From the NCBI GenBank assembly GCA_937902275.1, contig CALFNW010000062.1:1-12600 (forward strand): DNA of 12,600 nt. Direction: 5' to 3'. Below are positions 6,886 to 12,600 of this stretch, one piece after another. The notes beneath the pieces are model-generated. The model did no database searches. It was not told where the DNA came from and saw nothing but the letters and a program-made list of their open reading frames with translations. Made by a program: the position numbers and the translations under genes. This DNA comes from UBA4717 sp002404395 (GTDB lineage Bacteria; Bacillota; Clostridia; Oscillospirales; CAG-272). Position 1 is the first letter of the stretch, and each line of letters begins with the position of its first letter.

Positions 6886-7084
6886 CGTCGGTACCTCCGG
6901 AAATCACCTTTTTAATGTTTTTTTCGAGTTTGATCCGTGCTACCGTGACATCACGCGCACATTTTTCGCACACTATTCGTATATCCGAGCCGACACGCAG
7001 AACTTTCATGCGTTTTCCCCCGCAGGGATGGCATTTTTTCATTTCAAGAATATCGCCGACGTTCAGTTTGGGAATCGTATTCAT
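6878..7084 (-). CDS. DUF951 family small zinc-ribbon protein
   Basis: This is a 68-aa protein matching the DUF951 family. The N-terminus LNVGDILEMKKCHPCGG, the centre VGSDIRIVCEKC and the lysine-rich end ARIKLEKNIKKVI all fit. Cysteines C18-x2-C21 and C39-x2-C42 form a likely zinc ribbon. A nucleic-acid-binding role is often supposed for the family but is unproven. The ATG is preceded by GGAGG (7090-7094) at 5 nt. It is the first gene of a transcript from the promoter at 7118-7146 and overlaps yfhO by 8 bp, so the two are co-translated. This pairing does not by itself explain either function. Confidence 0.88.
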   Translation of the reverse strand: MNTIPKLNVGDILEMKKCHPCGGKRMKVLRVGSDIRIVCEKCARDVTVARIKLEKNIKKVISGGTDGE

Positions 7085-7117
7085 TATTTCCTCCGAAGCT
7101 TGCTGTTGCTTATTTAG

Positions 7118-7146
7118 ATTTTACCACGCTTTTTCAAATTTGGCAA
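7118..7146 (-). promoter_or_regulatory. Sigma-A promoter of the DUF951-yfhO operon
   Basis: On the minus strand TTGCCA (7141-7146) and TAAAAT (7118-7123) are separated by 17 nt. The predicted start near 7111 gives a short leader of about 27 nt before the DUF951 ATG. Confidence 0.82.
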
Positions 7147-7303
7147 TAGCGGAAGTGCTTTTGCTTTGAAAATTTACAATGGCGTGCGGAAGAATACTGT
7201 TTTGCGGTCCGCGATCATACGAATTTTTGTACCTGCGTCAAAACAAGGCTTGACCGCCGTGCGCCGGTATTATGGAAAAAAGGCGCGGCAAAGCGGTCGT
7301 ATT
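7147..7303. other. Non-coding stretch with no recognisable gene
   Basis: I find no convincing reading frame, RNA gene or terminator between the yfhO operon promoter and the AraC remnant. It is probably the former 3' flank of the decayed araC-type gene. Parts of it may belong to further degraded sequence. Confidence 0.5.
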
Positions 7304-7440
7304 TTACATTTGCTTGGAAAAAATTCGGTATTCGCCCGGCGTTATACCGCTTTTTTCTTAAAGACCCTGCACATATAAGCGCTGTCCGAAAATCCGGACA
7401 ATTCGGTCTGACGAGCCAGAAGCTGGCGCTTTATAAAATA
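7304..7440 (-). pseudogene. C-terminal remnant of an AraC-family regulator
   Basis: Read leftward, this encodes the end of an AraC/XylS helix-turn-helix domain: GFSDSAYMCRVFKKKA, then after a one-base frameshift GITPGEYRIFSKQM and a stop (TAA at 7304-7306). Together these reproduce the family's second HTH and its usual C-terminal GxTPxEYR block. The frame breaks at about 7342-7347, where the unshifted frame gives KKAV and a stop. Just upstream, LLARQTELS runs directly into GFSD, whereas intact AraC proteins have about eight more residues there, so a small in-frame deletion is likely. Everything N-terminal of this is missing. The remnant abuts a MATE transporter fragment on the other strand. 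It is non-functional. Confidence 0.8.
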
Positions 7441-7449
7441 AAAAGAGGC

Positions 7450-7779
7450 GTGGCGGGCAGTCTTGACGCGATCGCCTTTGATACGGCGTGTGCCCGTATG
7501 CTTTGTATGTTTATCCCGTACTTTTTGCTTGGATTTATGGAAGTCGGTGCCGGAGTAATGCAGGGACTCGGTCATTCGCTGATGTCAAGTATCGTATCGC
7601 TGACAGGCTCGGTGGTATTTCGTATACTATGGATATTTACGGTGTTCAAGGCTTTTCCGAGCGCAGAAGTGATATTTTTGTCGTATCCCATATCATGGTT
7701 ATTGACAAGTTTTATGCACTATTTGTGTATTATTCGGATTTTAAAGAAAAAAACGGCTTTGCAGAACGCTTCACAATAA
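7450..7779 (+). pseudogene. C-terminal fragment of a MATE-family efflux transporter
   Basis: The open frame of 109 codons matches only the last quarter of a MATE (NorM/MepA-like) transporter, which is normally about 450 aa. Recognisable stretches are PYFLLGFMEVGAGVMQGLGHS, IVSLTGSVVFRILWIFTVF and IFLSYPISWLLTS, i.e. the last three or four helices and the lysine-rich C-terminus. Homology seems to begin around 7455, and no upstream frame continues it. There is no ribosome site or promoter before the first ATG, so a functional protein is unlikely. It points away from the AraC remnant, and both have lost their 5' ends at the same place. A hairpin follows the stop codon. Confidence 0.82.
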
Positions 7780-7784
7780 AATAT

Positions 7785-7838
7785 GCCGCAGACTTTCGTA
7801 TCTTCGTGTTTTGTGAAGAATATTACGAAGTTTGCGGC
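7785..7838 (+). terminator. Imperfect long hairpin after the MATE remnant
   Basis: GCCGCAGACTTTCGTA (7785-7800) pairs with TACGAAGTTTGCGGC (7824-7838) with one mismatch and one bulge. An inner TCTTC/GAAGA stem (7801-7805 with 7815-7819) continues it. It is followed by TTTGCTTTT. It is probably the original terminator of the MATE gene, although the T-run is interrupted. Confidence 0.5.
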
Positions 7839-7865
7839 TTTGCTTTTGAAAAACAGCTTTTGCTG

Positions 7866-7894
7866 TTGACAAAAGTATGTATGTGCGGTACAAT
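7866..7894 (+). promoter_or_regulatory. Consensus sigma-A promoter upstream of the GDSL hydrolase
   Basis: TTGACA (7866-7871), a 17-nt spacer and TACAAT (7889-7894) give the same box pair and spacing as the tRNA-Gly promoter. The predicted start near 7901 leaves about 170 nt before the hydrolase start codon. Confidence 0.8.
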
Positions 7895-7927
7895 TGCTTT
7901 GAAATAAGCATGGCGTATTGTTTCAAA

Positions 7928-8057
7928 ACGATCGCATATGAGATTGACGCTGATTACCGAATCTGCTGTGCCGACAAAGAAGATCAGCGCAGAGGTGCGA
8001 TCCTTGCTCAGTGAAAGCTTCGGTTTCACGTATATTTTGTGAGCCGCCTACGACGGC
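7928..8057 (+). ncRNA. Structured 5' leader of the GDSL hydrolase gene (candidate cis-acting RNA)
   Basis: The leader contains nested stems. The outer stem is GATCGCA (7930-7936) with TGCGATC (7996-8002). The inner stem is CGCTGAT (7948-7954) with ATCAGCG (7983-7989). A separate hairpin, GTGAAA with TTTCAC (8011-8016, 8024-8029), carries a C(TTCG)G tetraloop. A short GCCG/CGGC stem (8043-8046, 8054-8057) ends 2 nt before the GGAG at 8060-8063, where it could affect ribosome access. I recognise no known riboswitch class. A 34-codon frame (7938-8042) also crosses the region but lacks a ribosome site. Confidence 0.4.
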
Positions 8058-8069
8058 ATGGAGATTATT

Positions 8070-8723
8070 ATGGAACTTAAAGGAAAAAAAGTAAATTTTC
8101 TGGGTGACAGTATTACAGAGGGTGCAGGTACATCCGGATCCGAACATTTTTATGTCAATGTGTTCGCCGCGCTGACGGGTGCCGTGGTGCGTAACTACGG
8201 AGTCGGCGGGACCCGAATCGCGCGGAACACTGCGCCGAGTGAGAATCCGCAGTATGACCGTGACTTTAATTTGCGCGCGGACGAGATGGATCCTGATGCT
8301 GATATTGTAGTGGTTTTCGGCGGTACAAATGATTTCGGTCACGGAGACGCGCCGCTCGGTAATATGGAAAGCCGCGACGAACATACATTTTACGGCGCAC
8401 TGCACACGCTATGCCGCAAGCTTTACGAAAAATACCCTGATTCGGAAATAGTATTTATGACTCCCACTCACCGATTGGGCGAGGACAGACTTTTTAACGA
8501 GCGCGGCGTCAGACTTGAGACCTCGCTTTCCGGATATGTTGATATTATCAAGGAGGTCACGCGCTATTATTCGATCCCGACGCTCGACTTATATTCAATG
8601 AGCGGGCTTACTCCCGAAGTTGATATTATCAAAGAAAAGTATATGCCGGACGGACTTCATCCGAGTGACGCCGGAGCGGAGATCCTGGCAAAGCGTCTGG
8701 CAAGCTTCCTGCGCGCACTGTAA
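8070..8723 (+). CDS. SGNH/GDSL-family hydrolase
   Basis: This is a 217-aa esterase or lipase-like enzyme of the SGNH superfamily. All four blocks are visible: block I FLGDSITEG with nucleophile S14, block II NYGVGGTRIA with oxyanion glycine about 46-47, block III GGTNDFG with N87, and block V DGLHPSDAG with D194 and H197. No signal peptide is seen, so it is probably cytosolic. The substrate (an acetyl or other acyl ester, often on a sugar) cannot be deduced. The start was set at ATG 8070, with GGAG (8060-8063) at 6 nt. An in-frame ATG at 8058 is four codons earlier but has no ribosome site and actually supplies the GGAG. The gene has its own promoter and a structured leader, and ends before a bidirectional terminator. 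Confidence 0.92.
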   Translation: MELKGKKVNFLGDSITEGAGTSGSEHFYVNVFAALTGAVVRNYGVGGTRIARNTAPSENPQYDRDFNLRADEMDPDADIVVVFGGTNDFGHGDAPLGNMESRDEHTFYGALHTLCRKLYEKYPDSEIVFMTPTHRLGEDRLFNERGVRLETSLSGYVDIIKEVTRYYSIPTLDLYSMSGLTPEVDIIKEKYMPDGLHPSDAGAEILAKRLASFLRAL

Positions 8724-8734
8724 GCGCGACAGAC

Positions 8735-8770
8735 AAAAAAGTTGACCTCCGTTCGGGGTCAACTTTTTTT
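8735..8770. terminator. Bidirectional terminator between the GDSL hydrolase and XRE genes
   Basis: GTTGACC (8741-8747) pairs with GGTCAAC (8757-8763), an inner CC/GG pair extends the stem, and it is flanked by A6 (8735-8740) and T7 (8764-8770). It works for the rightward GDSL transcript and, by symmetry, for the leftward XRE transcript. The XRE stop codon (8759-8761) lies inside the stem. Confidence 0.9.
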
Positions 8771-9043
8771 AATGCCTTTATTGATTATTCGGTCGGGAAA
8801 CTCCGACTCTCCGATGAGGTCTGCGGCGTTAACGTCAAGCGCGTCGGCGATCGCAAACAGCGCGCCAACTGTAAAGTCTTTGACTAACCCGGGTGCTTCG
8901 ATATAACCGATGAATGTACGACTGACATTTGCTTTTTCGGCTAATTGTTCTTGCGAAAGTCCGCGCATCTTTCTGATTACTGCTATTGTTATTCCAAGTT
9001 GAACTAATCGGTCTCGGTTTTCAAGCGTGATTTCTTTGCCCAT
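8759..9043 (-). CDS. XRE-family (Cro/CI-type) small transcriptional regulator
   Basis: This is a 94-aa protein with an HTH_3 domain at about 16-75. IRKMRGLSQEQLAEKANVSRTFIGYIE (23-49) contains the two HTH helices, followed by VGALFAIADALDVNAADLIGE, the standard helix-4/5 region ending in the L-x-L-x-x-DL-like pattern. There is no other domain, as in phage-type or island regulators. The ATG at 9043 has only a weak upstream GGAA. A TATAAT-like pair at 9067-9077 is a plausible -10. The gene is divergent from the SLOG-like gene and shares a symmetric element (9107-9130) with it, so it probably regulates that gene and itself. The stop codon lies in the downstream terminator stem. Confidence 0.9.
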   Translation of the reverse strand: MGKEITLENRDRLVQLGITIAVIRKMRGLSQEQLAEKANVSRTFIGYIEAPGLVKDFTVGALFAIADALDVNAADLIGESEFPDRIINKGIKKS

Positions 9044-9066
9044 GACTTTAATTCCATTCGATTTTT

Positions 9067-9077
9067 ATTATATTATA
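9067..9077 (-). promoter_or_regulatory. Possible -10 element of the XRE gene
   Basis: Two overlapping TATAAT matches (9072-9077 and 9067-9072, minus strand) lie 24-34 bp upstream of the XRE ATG. The matching -35 at 17 nt is poor (TGGTTA), so the promoter may be weak or activator-assisted. Confidence 0.45.
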
Positions 9078-9106
9078 TCCGACAGGAAAAATAATAACCA
9101 TAAATG

Positions 9107-9130
9107 TATGTTTACTCTTGACTAAACATA
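9107..9130. promoter_or_regulatory. Inverted-repeat operator in the XRE/SLOG divergent region
   Basis: TATGTTTA (9107-9114) and its exact complement TAAACATA (9123-9130) are separated by 8 bp, so the half-site centres are 16 bp apart. It covers the -35 box of the rightward promoter (9118-9123). An XRE dimer bound here would block the SLOG-like gene. Which protein binds is inferred from position only. Confidence 0.6.
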
Positions 9131-9146
9131 TTTACAGTGATATAAT
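9118..9146 (+). promoter_or_regulatory. Sigma-A promoter of the SLOG-like gene
   Basis: TTGACT (9118-9123), a 17-nt spacer and TATAAT (9141-9146) form a near-consensus promoter. The start near 9153 gives a leader of about 63 nt. A second small palindrome, TGTTG-ACA-CAACA (9187-9199), lies within that leader. Confidence 0.85.
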
Positions 9147-9215
9147 TTTGTTTGCAAATTAAGCAAAAACGGTATTGGCAATAATATGTTGACACAACAA
9201 TAATCGGAGATTGTT

Positions 9216-9815
9216 ATGAGAGAGAAATCAGACGGAAAAGGTATCGTAAGACAAACAAGCAAGGATATAATGTGTGTAGCGATCATCGGTCATAATGATA
9301 TCAAAGAACCGCTTTGGGTTATCAGGCAAGCTCTTAATACGGTTATGTTTGCTTTGATGGTCAGAAGTGAAAAGGTCAACTTTCATTTCGGCAGAGAGGG
9401 CGGGTTTGACAAATATGCCGCAGTTATTATAACAAGTATGATAAACCGTCTCAGGCTGTTCAACTTTCACCGTATTTACGATTTACCGTATATGCCTCCG
9501 TATTTTGAAGAGAAAGCAGTATATTATTATCTGTTTTATGATTATATAGACGATAATAATACAATAGACGCGACCGTTTTGAAAGACGCGGACGAGAGGG
9601 AGCGTGCGGTTCTGAGACGGGATCGGGAAATTATTGATAAGTCTTCACTGTGTATATTTTATTCGCCGTTTGACAAGTGTGCCGCGTGTACAACTTATGC
9701 TTCAATGTGTTATGCGCGAAGAATCGGAAAGCGGGTTATAAATCTTGCGGAGATCAATGAGGTCGAAGCACTGAGAAGCATATTTTTCAAATGGTATGAT
9801 GATCCGTGTGAATAA
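9216..9815 (+). CDS. SLOG/DUF1273-like putative nucleotide-binding protein
   Basis: This 199-aa cytosolic protein resembles the SLOG superfamily (YpsA/DUF1273, related to DprA and LOG proteins), proposed to bind or process nucleotide-derived ligands. Visible pattern elements are a first strand ending in IIGHN (23-27), FHFGREGGFDKYAA (56-69) at the usual glycine-rich ligand loop, YMPPYFEEKAVYY (92-104), and RRDREIIDKSSLCIFY (134-149) followed by TTYASMCYARRIGKRVIN (159-176), matching the family's late strand-helix-strand. The loop reads FGREGGFD rather than the common GG(A)xGxD, so this is a divergent member and ligand binding needs testing. The ATG has GGAG at 6 nt. It is transcribed alone from a promoter whose -35 lies in the operator next to the divergent XRE gene. 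C155, C158 and C165 cluster near the C-terminus; their role is unknown. Confidence 0.65.
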   Translation: MREKSDGKGIVRQTSKDIMCVAIIGHNDIKEPLWVIRQALNTVMFALMVRSEKVNFHFGREGGFDKYAAVIITSMINRLRLFNFHRIYDLPYMPPYFEEKAVYYYLFYDYIDDNNTIDATVLKDADERERAVLRRDREIIDKSSLCIFYSPFDKCAACTTYASMCYARRIGKRVINLAEINEVEALRSIFFKWYDDPCE

Positions 9816-9819
9816 AAAG

Positions 9820-9904
9820 CAGCCGCCTTTTGCAGGGTCAGCGTCAGCCAAAGGTCTGATCGAAGTCGGACTATTGGAATGACGGATCAATGCAAAGGCG
9901 GCTG
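9820..9904 (-). terminator. Large-loop inverted repeat terminating yebC
   Basis: CAGCCGCCTTTTGCA (9820-9834) pairs with TGCAAAGGCGGCTG (9891-9904) with a single bulged base, enclosing 56 nt. On the minus strand the stem is followed by CTTTTTATT, so it can terminate the leftward yebC transcript. The spacer is much longer than in a normal terminator loop and may fold separately. Confidence 0.6.
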
Positions 9905-9919
9905 TCTGAGTTCTGAAAA

Positions 9920-10648
9920 TTACTCGGCGTCTTCCCAATTATGGAAAACGTTCTGAACGTCGTCGTTGTCCTCAAGGTGTTCAAGCAGAAGATTCATGTA
10001 CTTGATATCTTCTTCGTCGGTTAATGAAACATAGGTTGCAGGAACTTTATCGGGATCTGCGGATTCGATTTTGTAACCGAGCTTTTCAAGGGCTTCTCTG
10101 ACCGCGCCGAGATCCGAAACCTCGGTGCTTATCTCGAATACCTCGTCTTCGGCGGCAAAATCGGTTGCTCCGGCTTCAAGCGCGTCCTCCATGAGCTTGT
10201 CCTCGTCGATTGAGCCGTCGTTTTCGATTATGATAAGTCCGCGGTCGGTAAACATGAAGCTTACGCATCCGGTGGTGCCGAGATTGCCGTGGAATTTGTC
10301 GAAGTAGTGGCGGATATCCGAGGCGGTACGATTGCGGTTGTCGGTGGTGGTCTCGACGATCACCGCAACGCCTGCCGGTCCGTAGCCCTCGTAGGTGATC
10401 TCTTCGTAATCAACGTTGTCGCTTCCCATAGCTTTCTTTATCGTGCGGTCAATGTTATCGTTCGGCACATTGTTGCTTTTGGCTTTTGCGATAAGATCGC
10501 GCAGCTTGGAATTTGAAGTCGGGTCTCCGCCACCCTCTTTAACGGCGATCATAATTTCTTTACCGATCTTCGTAAAGACCTTCGCGCGCTGTGCGTCGGT
10601 CTTTTCTTTTTTGTGCATAATATTTTTCCATTTGCTGTGTCCTGACAT
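9920..10648 (-). CDS. yebC: YebC/TACO1-family protein
   Basis: This encodes 242 aa, the normal length for the YebC/PmpR/TACO1 family. It opens with the invariant MSGHSKWKNIMHKKEKTDAQ block. YEGYGPAGVAVIVETTTDNRNRT (about 88-110) and the HGNLGTTGCVSFMF stretch follow, and the acidic C-terminal half ends NVFHNWEDAE. Members have been described as DNA-binding transcriptional regulators. More recent work links them to translation elongation on polyproline stretches, and mitochondrial TACO1 is a translational activator. The ATG has GGAG at 6 nt. The gene lies 62 bp downstream of argS on the same strand and may be read from the murE-argS transcript. I see no clear promoter in the gap. Confidence 0.96.
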   Translation of the reverse strand: MSGHSKWKNIMHKKEKTDAQRAKVFTKIGKEIMIAVKEGGGDPTSNSKLRDLIAKAKSNNVPNDNIDRTIKKAMGSDNVDYEEITYEGYGPAGVAVIVETTTDNRNRTASDIRHYFDKFHGNLGTTGCVSFMFTDRGLIIIENDGSIDEDKLMEDALEAGATDFAAEDEVFEISTEVSDLGAVREALEKLGYKIESADPDKVPATYVSLTDEEDIKYMNLLLEHLEDNDDVQNVFHNWEDAE

Positions 10649-10710
10649 TTTTATCTCCGTTCCGCCGTTTATCGGCTGTAAAATTAACTTATTTGTGTAT
10701 TATTGTGTTA

Positions 10711-12411
10711 TCAGATTTTTTCGGTGGGTTTGATGCAGATAAGCTTGAGCGCACTTCCGAGTACGTCGCGTACTGCTTCGGTGAGCTTGAGCCGCGTAAA
10801 CTTGACATCGGTATCGTCGGTACCTGCAATCGGGCAGGCATGATAGAAGCGATTGAATGCGCCGCAGATATCGAGAATATATCTGGTAATTATCATAGGT
10901 TCGTATTCGGCAAGTGCGGCTTCCACACGCTCGGGGAAAAGTGTGAGAATCTTAAGCAATGCTGTCTCCTCGGCGGCGGTAAACTTAGGCGCTCCGAATA
11001 CGGGTGAATTTTTCTCGATCAGTGAGCAGGTACGCGCGTAGGTATACTGCGCGTAGGGTCCGGTATCTCCGTCGAACGAGAGCGCGTCTTCAAGTACAAA
11101 GTTAATGTCCTTGATACGGCTGTTCGACAGGTAGTGGAACACGATCGCGCCGACTCCGACCGCTTCGGCAACTTCATCGCGGTTTTCAAGCGTTGGGTTT
11201 TTTTCGGCAATAATTTCGCGCGCCTTATCGACAGACTGTTTAAACAGATCGCGCAGAAGCACGACGTTTCCGGTGCGCGTAGCAAGCTTTTCACCGCCGA
11301 TCGAAACCGTTCCGTAAGGCACGTGTACAAGCTTATCGGCAAATTCGAGTCCCATAAGCTCTACTACCTTGAACCATTGGGCAAAGTGCAGGCTCTGTCC
11401 GGCAGAGGTGACATAAATATTTTTGTCAAAGTGATATGTACGCCAACGGTAGAGTGCGGCGGCGATGTCGCGGGTAGGGTAGAGTGTGGAGCCGTCACGC
11501 TTCAAAATAAGGCAGGGCGCCATGTTGTATGCCGACAGATCAACGATCGATGCGCCGTCGTCAAGCTTGAGGAGATTTTTGTCCTTGAGCATTTGTACGA
11601 CTTCGGGCATCTTATCGGTGTAAAAGCTTTCTCCGGCATAGCTGTCAAAGCTGATACCGAGCTGTTTATATGTCTTCTCGTATTCCTTAAGGCTTATGTC
11701 GATAAATTTGCGCCAAAGCTTGAGATTATCCTCGTCACCGTGCTCAAGCTTGGTAAACTCGGCACGTGCCTTGTCATTAAGTTCGGGTGTTTTCTCCGCT
11801 TCTTCATGGAATTTAACATAAAGCGCGACCAAAGCGTCAATTCCGCCGCTTTCGATATCTTCTGGCTTGCCCCAATTGCGGTAAGCGACAATAAGTTTTC
11901 CAAACTGTGTGCCCCAATCGCCGAGATGATTAACGCCTATACAGTGATAGCCCGCAAATTCATGAAGCATTTTGAGCGAATGACCGATAACGGTCGTGCC
12001 GAGATGCCCGATATGAAATGGCTTTGCAACATTCGGCGACGAGTAATCGAGCACTACTGTCTTGCCGATCCCCTCCGAAAGCTTGCCGTAGTCAGTGCCG
12101 GCGGTGCAGATCTCAACGAGACGGTTTTCGCAGAATGCGTTTGAAATAAAGAAGTTAAGATATCCGCCGGCAGGCGTGACCTGCCCGACTTCGGGCAACT
12201 TGTCCGACAGCGCCCCGGCAAGCTCGGCGGCGATCGCCGGAGGCGCTTTGTGAAGCGCACGGCTCAGCTTGAAGCAGGGAAATGCGAGATCCCCGAGCGT
12301 CGGGTCGGGAGGATATTCAAACATATCGGCGATCTGTACGGCGTCAAGTCCGCAGTCTGTACCGATTACCGAAAGTATCGCTTCCGCGACGGAGTTTTTG
12401 AATTTTTTCAT
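10711..12411 (-). CDS. argS: Arginyl-tRNA synthetase
   Basis: This class I aminoacyl-tRNA synthetase charges tRNA-Arg in the cytosol. With the chosen start it has 566 aa, usual for the family. The N-terminal additional domain occupies about 1-110 and includes FEYPPDPTLGDLAFPCFKL. The signature SPNVAKPFHIGHLG contains a literal HIGH at 133-136. NHLGDWGTQFGKL (161-173) is the classic ArgRS motif. The KMSKS region is the degenerate GGEKLATRTGNVV (372-383), a common ArgRS variation. The C-terminal DALR anticodon-binding domain ends the protein. The start is ATG 12411, with AGAAAGG about 12 nt upstream. An in-frame extension to 12519 exists but runs into murE coding sequence and lacks family similarity. 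murE ends 43 bp upstream. Confidence 0.97.
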   Translation of the reverse strand: MKKFKNSVAEAILSVIGTDCGLDAVQIADMFEYPPDPTLGDLAFPCFKLSRALHKAPPAIAAELAGALSDKLPEVGQVTPAGGYLNFFISNAFCENRLVEICTAGTDYGKLSEGIGKTVVLDYSSPNVAKPFHIGHLGTTVIGHSLKMLHEFAGYHCIGVNHLGDWGTQFGKLIVAYRNWGKPEDIESGGIDALVALYVKFHEEAEKTPELNDKARAEFTKLEHGDEDNLKLWRKFIDISLKEYEKTYKQLGISFDSYAGESFYTDKMPEVVQMLKDKNLLKLDDGASIVDLSAYNMAPCLILKRDGSTLYPTRDIAAALYRWRTYHFDKNIYVTSAGQSLHFAQWFKVVELMGLEFADKLVHVPYGTVSIGGEKLATRTGNVVLLRDLFKQSVDKAREIIAEKNPTLENRDEVAEAVGVGAIVFHYLSNSRIKDINFVLEDALSFDGDTGPYAQYTYARTCSLIEKNSPVFGAPKFTAAEETALLKILTLFPERVEAALAEYEPMIITRYILDICGAFNRFYHACPIAGTDDTDVKFTRLKLTEAVRDVLGSALKLICIKPTEKI

Positions 12412-12454
12412 ATATAGTATAGCCTTTCTGATTGAATATGTTGATTTGTCGTGC

Positions 12455-12600
12455 TTATGCTTTAAGCAGTTCGGCTTTGAGTGCCTGCGCTTCGTTTTCG
12501 ATGATGCTTCGCTCGTCAAACGGTATATGCTCGCCGCGGATCAACTGATAGCGCTCATGCCCTTTGCCGGCGAGAATTATCACGTCGCCCGGGCAGGCGT
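12455..12600 (-). CDS. murE: UDP-N-acetylmuramoyl-tripeptide synthetase, C-terminal end only
   Basis: Only the last 47 codons are in the window; the rest lies to the right. The sequence GDVIILAGKGHERYQLIRGEHIPFDERSII matches the C-terminal Mur ligase domain of MurE, whose hallmarks are GKGHE followed by a PFDDRE-like motif. MurE adds the third residue to the UDP-MurNAc-dipeptide in peptidoglycan synthesis. The specificity residues (for meso-diaminopimelate or lysine) are upstream and mostly outside the window. The stop TAA is at 12455-12457, and argS follows after 43 bp on the same strand, probably in one transcript. The FDER variant rather than FDDR is a small deviation. Confidence 0.85.
   Translation of the reverse strand, partial: ACPGDVIILAGKGHERYQLIRGEHIPFDERSIIENEAQALKAELLKA

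Noticed and set aside
7938..8042. 34-codon frame in the GDSL leader as a leader peptide or small gene
   Set aside because: It has no Shine-Dalgarno sequence and no recognised family. It reads like plausible protein, so a decayed fragment remains possible, but the evidence is too thin for a gene call.
7923..8405. 160-codon leftward frame overlapping the GDSL gene
   Set aside because: It is antisense to the SGNH motifs of a clear hydrolase and has no supporting signal.
11134..12144. 336-codon open frame on the plus strand opposite argS
   Set aside because: It is antisense to a clear arginyl-tRNA synthetase, has no ribosome site or family resemblance, and its length reflects the codon bias of the real gene.
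12412..12519. N-terminal extension of argS to 12519
   Set aside because: The extra 36 residues are highly charged, unlike ArgRS, and overlap the murE 3' end. The ATG at 12411 has a proper AGAAAGG.
1..12600. CRISPR array, insertion sequence or phage integrase
   Set aside because: I found no regularly spaced repeats, no transposase or integrase motifs, and no tRNA-derived attachment duplicate in the window.

Overview
The window looks like chromosomal DNA from a spore-forming Clostridia-type Firmicute. It carries RNase J, the spore maturation pair spmA/spmB, an AbrB-type regulator, a YfhO membrane protein and a DUF951 protein. Consensus sigma-A promoters (TTGACA/TATAAT-like, 17-nt spacers) and strong GGAGG-type ribosome binding sites fit that assignment. 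Most of the window is ordinary, well-packed core genome. One accessory or decayed stretch lies at about 7150-9900.

Layout. 1-330: a tRNA-Gly(CCC) with its own promoter and terminator, then a perfect hairpin that ends the leftward RNase J transcript. 342-2258: rnj (leftward), with a promoter that predicts a leader of about 215 nt. 2290-2910: two small leftward genes, a short C-terminally anchored membrane protein and an AbrB/SpoVT regulator carrying a zinc ribbon. 2911-3109: a divergent control region with a consensus abrB promoter, a 10-bp inverted repeat over its -35 and a phased series of Spo0A-box-like heptamers. 3110-4236: spmA-spmB (rightward, ATGA overlap). 4162-7084: a leftward DUF951-yfhO pair (8-bp overlap) behind a consensus promoter. 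The yfhO 3' end overlaps the spmB 3' end by 75 bp.

7147-8069 has no intact gene. It holds the 3' remnants of a divergent AraC-type regulator and MATE transporter, whose 5' halves seem to have been lost in one deletion. After these come a hairpin, a consensus promoter and a leader with nested stems in front of a GDSL/SGNH hydrolase (8070-8723). A bidirectional terminator separates this gene from a divergent pair: a small XRE regulator (leftward) and a SLOG/DUF1273-like putative nucleotide-binding protein (rightward), which share a symmetric operator. The right end is a leftward housekeeping run: murE (3' end only), argS and yebC.

The best candidates for new biology are the XRE/SLOG pair with its operator, the structured leader before the GDSL hydrolase, and the possible Spo0A-box array linking the AbrB-like regulator to spmAB. 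All functional statements rest on motif recognition by eye; no database search was run.
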